NCBI GenBank assembly: GCA_947568835.1
Contig: OX387611.1
Location: 6,886,001 to 6,950,000 of the forward strand
Source: Protonemura montana
Lineage: Eukaryota > Arthropoda > Insecta > Plecoptera > Nemouridae
Length of the DNA: 64,000 nucleotides
Direction of reading: 5' to 3'
Below the pieces are notes generated by a model. The model searched no databases and was not told the DNA's origin. It saw only the letters and a list, made by a program, of their open reading frames with translations. The position numbers and the translations under genes were made by a program. Below are positions 58,331 to 64,000 of this stretch, in pieces; position 1 is the first letter of the stretch; each line of letters begins with the position of its first letter.

Positions 58331-59126
58331 ACAAAAAATCAAAGAAAACCAAGTGTTTAAAAATCATCTTAGATAAAACAAAGCGCACATACATGCCCTA
58401 AGCAATTTAACCACATTAAAAAATAAAATACCAGAACGAACTGAATATTGGATTTATATAGATTTTTTTTTTCTTCAAGATTTCTATAGAATTATTAGCT
58501 TCTTTTTTTTCACATCTATTTTTAAATTATAATTTCTTTTTGAGTTTAATATCACAAAACGAACGACAGCTTTGCTTCAATTTTCACCTACCACAAAGCT
58601 TACCGAAATTTCGTTAATGATACTTGATCTGATGAAAAAACACGAGATATCGACATTGACATTGACATTGACAGAAGTTTGTATTTGTTTTTTATTAACT
58701 CCGATCCAAGAGTAAAACGCGTCACACTAACATCATTCCATAACCAATATTCAATGTTGTCAATATTTGTCAATCCTTATCAATAAAGACAGAAATTAGA
58801 TTGTGCACCGTTTCTTTGTCTAAATTGCTAGCTTATATCTCAACAATAATTTTTATCTTGGCCAGACTTTGACAAGTTGATAAAAAATTATCGGTATGTT
58901 GTTTCGCGTGGTTTCTTTTGACCGATACGAATTAATTTTAAACATTTAATTTTAAACGCAAAATCTGTTCTCCAACAATATTATTTACCCGACCTGTCAT
59001 TCAAATGACAATTACCGTGGATCAAGCCGTGGATGCAGCCTATTTATGTCCAATTTCTCCAATAGTCGCGTGACGGAGAGAAAAATTGTGTCCTAGCTAG
59101 TGGCAGTCTTGGCGTTTTAATATTAT
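58331..59126. other. Intergenic upstream of the NACHT gene, no gene seen
   Basis: AT-rich, with a short gacatt repeat near 58652. Promoter or 5' untranslated exon of the next gene may lie here but cannot be placed by eye. Confidence 0.4.
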
Positions 59127-59195
59127 TTGTGGTGTTAAACGACGCACTGTTTTGACATCTGGCCATGCAGCACTGGTCTAATGGCGTTGGCCATT
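59127..59195 (-). mobile_element. 5S-headed SINE, 3' end only
   Basis: ttatttgtggtgttaaacga and catctggccatgcagcactg match the SINE 3' end on the minus strand; about 70 bases. Confidence 0.7.
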
Positions 59196-59369
59196 ATGGC
59201 GTTTTCAGATAGCTTAAAATTGAATTCTGCTGATTCTTGGCAGGGATTTTAATTACAAAAATGAAACGCATCTATTCAGAGGAATTATTAAAGGCATTAG
59301 TTGATCATTTGAAAAGCAGGCATTCATAACAATACCCTCATGCAGAGTAAATTATTCACCACGTTCTGT

Positions 59370-59392
59370 TTGTTACATTTTCAGATCCGAAA
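59370..59392 (+). promoter_or_regulatory. 3' splice site before the NACHT coding exon
   Basis: Pyrimidine-rich tract and cag end at 59384, eight bases before the ATG at 59393. It implies an upstream non-coding exon; its donor is not identified. The start context is ccgaaaATGa, with A at -3. Confidence 0.55.
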
Positions 59393-62300
59393 ATGACGAC
59401 TCTGCGAACAAAACGTTACTACCAGAAGATGTCTGGGTTTGCCACACCGTCTGGCCCGATGTACGAGATCAAATTGTCGGCTCTACTCTTCCTTCGCGGT
59501 GTCAACAATGGCGGCGGCTTTCAGCTGGCTACGAACGTGGCCTGGGCAGGCGCACTGGATGACGTGGTCTTCCGGTACCAACCCCAAGACAACAAAGGAC
59601 ATTGGGTAACTTTTTTTATCCAGACAAAGCATACAAACCGCTCCAGGCTTTCCTTGGAGATGTTGAATTCTAATACTGGCGATTTTGCATTGTTAAAGTA
59701 TTTTGAGGCTTACCAGCGTATAAAGGAAACAATGTCAAAAACTGATCGCAGAGAGTTGTTCAATGGAGATATTAAGGATTGTATGTACGTTTTGTTCACA
59801 AACTTGAAAGCAAATTCTGACTCGGAGGATGTAATTGTTGATATGCCGGGTGCGTTGGCCGGTTTTTTGCCTGCAGAGTCCGGTAAGATCTTGAATTTTA
59901 ACCCCGATGGAGGAACAGATGCGGAAAAAGGACTGATGGAAACCCTGTGTAAAGGTGTTGCAAAGGCAGATACTGAGGTGTGCGGTGACAGTGATGTAAG
60001 GGCATTTTTGAGAAATTTGTTTGTTTTTTGCGATCAACCAAACGAGAAAGATCTAAGGGAGCTTATTAAAAAGGAACTTGAAAAAATAGAGCTAACAATC
60101 AAAAGCGGTGTGAATATAGACCTTCTGTATGACGCTCTGGTAGAGAGCTTCGAAGGTTGGTACGCGAACGAAAATTATATTTTAGACAAGGAGAGTGATA
60201 TTCTTGACAGGGCAAGAGATCGTGTTTTGACCGATGAGTGCTATCGTCAGGAGCTTTCTAAAGTCAAGATGGATGTTTCTTTCAAAGACAATGCTGTAAT
60301 ACCACTGCAAAACATTTTGAAATCAAATTTTTCTTTGCTTCTGATAGAGTGTTGTGAAAGCTCGTGTCGGTTGACTAGTAATAAGTTATTTCAGACGATC
60401 AGAGAACCGTGCCTTTATTCTAGTGTAGATACTTTTCGTACAAGACAATCCCCCATGAGCCTTAAATGGGAAGCAAGCAAAGTGGAATTCCTCGTGTTGT
60501 CTCTACAAAAATTTAGTAGGACAACTAAATTAGAAATTATTTTGGAAACTCTAAAGCAGGTTTATGAAATCGCTGGGCAATCGGGCAAACGGTTAGTTGT
60601 TCTCTCTGGTCTGGAAAACGACTTGGGTTTGACAAAAAAACTTGGCGTCGAGTTTTCAGATGGATTTGTCCAAATGCAAGACCAGTTTGAGTTTTCACAG
60701 ATCGAGGAAAGTTGTCAAATAACACTTCTTGCAAAGACAGTAATTCACCAAGGGTGCGCTACAACTTTCTCTCAGCTGTGCGATTTAAAAAATTCGGAAA
60801 TTGAATTCGATGCCCTTTCAGTGATGGAAATGATGAATAACTCCGAGCAGATATCAATAGGACCCGACCTGACCGACGGAATCGCATATTACATTCCTCG
60901 TTTTGTGGAACAAGCCACGGAAGTGAAGGTTGGCATATTAAGTGATGATCTTCAAGAGAATATAGCGATTTTTGTTTCTTCCATTGAGGATGTCAAGATA
61001 CTGTTGATGAAGAGTGACAAAAACCTGAGCGATGAACTTGTAGATGACATTGTTCTACAGTGTTCAATGTCATATTTTGTCAATGATAGTGAAAACTCCT
61101 TAGTGACAGTCGGAGAGCAGTTTGTGCTAGGCACCAAGGAATGTAACGTTGTACGCCTACTTCATTGGGAAAATGACCGATTGCCTGCTCTTAGAGTATA
61201 CTCTCAAAACAACCTACTCAAAGGATGTATCTTGTTCTTGTCAAGTGAAACCAATGAAGAAGATGTCTTCACTCTGTCTGAATTTCACAGTGTGAAACAT
61301 TTTTTTCGTTATAATGAGCCAACGCTTCAGTGGGTAACGTCGCGAGATGGCGATATGAACGTAGTGCGTGGTCACATTGACGACACTCAAGTCGCAGTCC
61401 TCGATCAAAATGAACTGTCCAGACTTGATGAGAAGTTAGTTTTGGTTTCTGCCGAGCCCGGCATGGGAAAAACTACTCTGTTAGCTAATCTAGCGAAGCA
61501 TACAAAGACAATCCATCCGTGTTTTTGGACTATTGTTATCTCGCTTTGTGACCAAACCGATCTTCTGGCCGAAAACCTCCATGCAGATGTTGTAGAATTC
61601 TTGACAAAAGCTTCTGGGATCACCTCACCGTTGCAAAAGGTTTTGTTCCGTTACGCGTTGGAGGTCACTGGTAACGTGATCGTCCTCTTGGACGGCTACG
61701 ATGAGATAACTCCTACCTACGTCAAGGAATGCTGCTTGTTGTTTACGAACGTTTTGAAAACAAAGGCTAAAAAGATATGGATTACTTCACGGAGCATTTT
61801 TCAAACTCATCTAGAAGATCACCTATCAACTTTGGCGGTCAGGATACGAAAATTTGACGAAGCGGATCAAAAAAACTTTTTTAAATGCTTCTGGAACGAT
61901 GCACGACTTGTTGCAAATTCTTCAACAGCACCTTCTGAAGAGAAAGTGAATGAATTAATCATCAAACTGATTGAGGTCATGTCTCGAGACCTCAAAGACA
62001 ACGAGAAGAAAATGTTGGGAATACCTCTGCAGACGCGGATGATGGCGGAAATTTATCAGGACTACGTGATTGGTAGCGTCCAAGATGTTCCTTCCGTCGG
62101 CAAAATGGATTTTTTGCAATTAATGGAAGCATTCGTAATCAAAAAAGTGAGTCATTCTCTCGGAAAAAAGAAAGTTAACTCGACAGACGTTAACTACAAG
62201 AATCAACTCAAAAATACCATAAAAAGTTCTGAAAAGAATCATATGGTTGCTGCTTTAATTGCCTTTTTCAGCACTGAAAAAGTAAGACTCTTTGTATCGA

Positions 62301-64000
62301 AAAAAACAAACTCCATGTCGATGTTCTTCAGAGCAATCAAGCGCGGTGAAAACAAAATTGGCATCATAGAAGCAATTTGCGAAAACAAGCCCCGTTTCAT
62401 ACACCGAGTATTTATAGAATACTTTGTAGCAAAGTGGTTTGCCAAACATTTTGAAGACCATACACAGTTCCTAGAAAAATACTTGTACACACCCGACTTC
62501 GACATAGTGAGAAACATCTTTGATCGGTTTCTGGCTAGAGATTGCCCATTACATATTGCGGTGCTAAACGAGGATTTTGGAACCACCTTAAAATTAATTC
62601 ACGAAGAAAACATAGACGTGCATTCCTTAGACCTTGGAGGAAGGACGGCGTTACACCTTGCGGCAGCTTACGGGATCAGCAATATTCAAAAGGACAATGC
62701 TGAAATACGTATATTCAACGCACTTTTATCACAATCAAGACAACTAACACTTGTCAAAGATTTCGTTTTGGAAAGTGCGCCATTTCGCTATGCTGACATT
62801 TCACACTCTTGGGCAATAATTCAATGCCTTCTACCCGATAAGCACGGCACCAGAACTGTGACAACACTTTTGAGTAACCCCGAAGACCAAACCAGACTTG
62901 AATCCATTTTCTCTCATGACTTAGAGCAACTAATGGGCCTCGTTTTAGACAGTGGACTTTCAGTTGATTATATTCTCGAAGACACTAGCCAGCGAATCAT
63001 TTCTCGCGCGTGTTACCATGGAAGTTATCGGGTAGTCAAGGTTCTAATTGATAGAAACGCCAATTTAAATAGACTGAATCACGAAGACGAGTCACCACTT
63101 CACATTGCAGCCAAGCGAGGGAATATTGATTTACTATCCATTATATCTGAAAGCACTGCATGCCTTAACTCTAGAGACAAATTTGGTCGTACGGCACTTC
63201 ACCTTGCAGCTACGTATGGACAAAATGACGCAGTGAATGACCTGTTATTTCTTGGTGCAGACATTAGACTTCAAGAATACACATACGGTAGCACCGCCTT
63301 ACATCATGCGGCTGTCAGTAATGACAGTGCTGAAACTGTGGTGTCGCTTCTCTCAAAACTTGAAGGAGCAGAAAGAGACGAATTTTTGCACACACATACT
63401 TTTTATGGGGACACTGCATTGCACTGGGCCGCGCGAAACGGCTGCGTAAGTGAAGTAAAAGTACTAGTATTATACTCTGGTGGTCAAATCAGTGAAGTCA
63501 ATTTCGATGGAGAAACTCCTCTGATGCAAGCTGCTCAAAATGGACATGCTGATGTCGTCACATTATTGATAACACGGTGTAGACTGGACGTTAAAACCTA
63601 CATCAATATGCAAGACCGAGAGGGTATGACTGCACTTTTGCATTCTGCATTATACGGTCATTCCGAAGTAGTAAAAATCTTAATCCAAAATGGAGCTAAC
63701 GTTAGTCTTTGCGATCGTGACGGTGAAACATCTCTTCATTATGCGGTTTGCGTAAGTCATCAAAATGTTGTTGAAGTTTTACTTGCGGCAATGAACGAAA
63801 CTGAGCGAATTGCTTTTGCGAACCTGGCCGATAATTTTGGAAAGACTGCCGTGAATTTAGCTTCTGACGATGATACAGAAATAGTTAATCTTCTCGGCCC
63901 ATATAGTAAAGGTTTGCCTAGTATACTTCTTCCAGCTGTAACCTGTCTAGACGATGAAGCTAAAGAAATGGTAGAGCAAAGAGCTAATTTCGAGCGCGTA
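59393..64000 (+). CDS. NACHT-ankyrin protein with nuclease-like N-terminus, partial
   Basis: One open exon runs from ATG 59393 to the window edge (1536 codons, no stop). A good acceptor (tttgttacattttcag, ending 59384) lies just before it, so a 5' untranslated exon is likely. Domains: (1) residues about 20-85, YEIKLSALLFLRG ... AGALDDVVFRYQ ... FFIQTKHTNR, giving E25, D56-D57 and Q77-x-K79, the spacing of a PD-(D/E)XK nuclease fold as in Cap4-type nucleases; (2) about 86-670, mostly helical, unassigned; (3) NACHT: Walker A AEPGMGKTTLL at 687-697, Walker B VLLDGYDE near 764-771, sensor WITSRS at 796-801, with the usual helical part after it; (4) ankyrin repeats from about 1050 (GRTALHLAAAYG at 1083, RDKFGRTALHLAATYGQ, GETPLMQAAQNGHADVV, GMTALLHSALYGHSEVVKIL, DGETSLHYAV). 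This is a STAND NTPase: ankyrins probably sense a ligand, NACHT oligomerises, the N-terminal domain would act. An innate-immune role is inferred. The 3' end is outside the window. Confidence 0.85.
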   Translation, partial: MTTLRTKRYYQKMSGFATPSGPMYEIKLSALLFLRGVNNGGGFQLATNVAWAGALDDVVFRYQPQDNKGHWVTFFIQTKHTNRSRLSLEMLNSNTGDFALLKYFEAYQRIKETMSKTDRRELFNGDIKDCMYVLFTNLKANSDSEDVIVDMPGALAGFLPAESGKILNFNPDGGTDAEKGLMETLCKGVAKADTEVCGDSDVRAFLRNLFVFCDQPNEKDLRELIKKELEKIELTIKSGVNIDLLYDALVESFEGWYANENYILDKESDILDRARDRVLTDECYRQELSKVKMDVSFKDNAVIPLQNILKSNFSLLLIECCESSCRLTSNKLFQTIREPCLYSSVDTFRTRQSPMSLKWEASKVEFLVLSLQKFSRTTKLEIILETLKQVYEIAGQSGKRLVVLSGLENDLGLTKKLGVEFSDGFVQMQDQFEFSQIEESCQITLLAKTVIHQGCATTFSQLCDLKNSEIEFDALSVMEMMNNSEQISIGPDLTDGIAYYIPRFVEQATEVKVGILSDDLQENIAIFVSSIEDVKILLMKSDKNLSDELVDDIVLQCSMSYFVNDSENSLVTVGEQFVLGTKECNVVRLLHWENDRLPALRVYSQNNLLKGCILFLSSETNEEDVFTLSEFHSVKHFFRYNEPTLQWVTSRDGDMNVVRGHIDDTQVAVLDQNELSRLDEKLVLVSAEPGMGKTTLLANLAKHTKTIHPCFWTIVISLCDQTDLLAENLHADVVEFLTKASGITSPLQKVLFRYALEVTGNVIVLLDGYDEITPTYVKECCLLFTNVLKTKAKKIWITSRSIFQTHLEDHLSTLAVRIRKFDEADQKNFFKCFWNDARLVANSSTAPSEEKVNELIIKLIEVMSRDLKDNEKKMLGIPLQTRMMAEIYQDYVIGSVQDVPSVGKMDFLQLMEAFVIKKVSHSLGKKKVNSTDVNYKNQLKNTIKSSEKNHMVAALIAFFSTEKVRLFVSKKTNSMSMFFRAIKRGENKIGIIEAICENKPRFIHRVFIEYFVAKWFAKHFEDHTQFLEKYLYTPDFDIVRNIFDRFLARDCPLHIAVLNEDFGTTLKLIHEENIDVHSLDLGGRTALHLAAAYGISNIQKDNAEIRIFNALLSQSRQLTLVKDFVLESAPFRYADISHSWAIIQCLLPDKHGTRTVTTLLSNPEDQTRLESIFSHDLEQLMGLVLDSGLSVDYILEDTSQRIISRACYHGSYRVVKVLIDRNANLNRLNHEDESPLHIAAKRGNIDLLSIISESTACLNSRDKFGRTALHLAATYGQNDAVNDLLFLGADIRLQEYTYGSTALHHAAVSNDSAETVVSLLSKLEGAERDEFLHTHTFYGDTALHWAARNGCVSEVKVLVLYSGGQISEVNFDGETPLMQAAQNGHADVVTLLITRCRLDVKTYINMQDREGMTALLHSALYGHSEVVKILIQNGANVSLCDRDGETSLHYAVCVSHQNVVEVLLAAMNETERIAFANLADNFGKTAVNLASDDDTEIVNLLGPYSKGLPSILLPAVTCLDDEAKEMVEQRANFERV

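Overview
The window is nuclear DNA of an insect. Interrupted genes with GT-AG introns, AT-rich introns, minisatellites, SINEs and LINE remnants show a eukaryote. Several genes encode insect odorant receptors (the seven-transmembrane 7tm_6 family), which are known only from insects. I cannot fix the order.

Layout. 1-2400 holds an 86-bp tandem repeat and a 5S-related SINE. 2386-9765 and 20745-27848 are two arms of a large inverted duplication, each carrying one seven-exon odorant receptor gene. The minus-strand copy (gene B, 20697-26511) reads intact; the plus-strand copy (gene A, 3618-9887) has a 2-bp frameshift in exon 5. The ~11-kb spacer holds LINEs, satellite arrays and a receptor 3' fragment (C2, 15539-16165). 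28249-29940 holds a fold-back element beside a broken DNA-transposon gene. A receptor 3' fragment D (30579-32182) follows, then two full receptor genes on the plus strand: E (35655-42186, 437 aa) and F (46337-52302, 432 aa). All full genes share one plan: seven exons, exon 2 = 433 nt, exon 4 = 100 nt, exon 6 = 156 nt, intron phases 1-2-2-0-0-0. Exon 5 is 105 nt in all but A.

Right of the receptors lies a four-exon gene for an acidic 575-aa protein with a tetrapeptide-repeat tract and a C-terminal coiled coil (53128-56758), which I do not recognise. From 59393 to the window edge runs an uninterrupted coding exon of at least 1536 codons. It encodes an N-terminal domain with a PD-(D/E)XK nuclease-like residue pattern, a NACHT NTPase and ankyrin repeats. 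This STAND-type architecture recalls bacterial Avs/Cap4 defence proteins and is the most interesting item here.

The receptor cluster is shaped by repeats. A 43-bp minisatellite with a CACGTG core recurs in receptor intron 5; a 5S rRNA-headed SINE occurs eight times, a tRNA-headed SINE at least three times, and a palindromic fold-back element several times. Paralogous copies provide empty sites for at least three insertions. Exon boundaries were read by eye from splice consensus, phase and agreement among paralogs; no identity value was computed.
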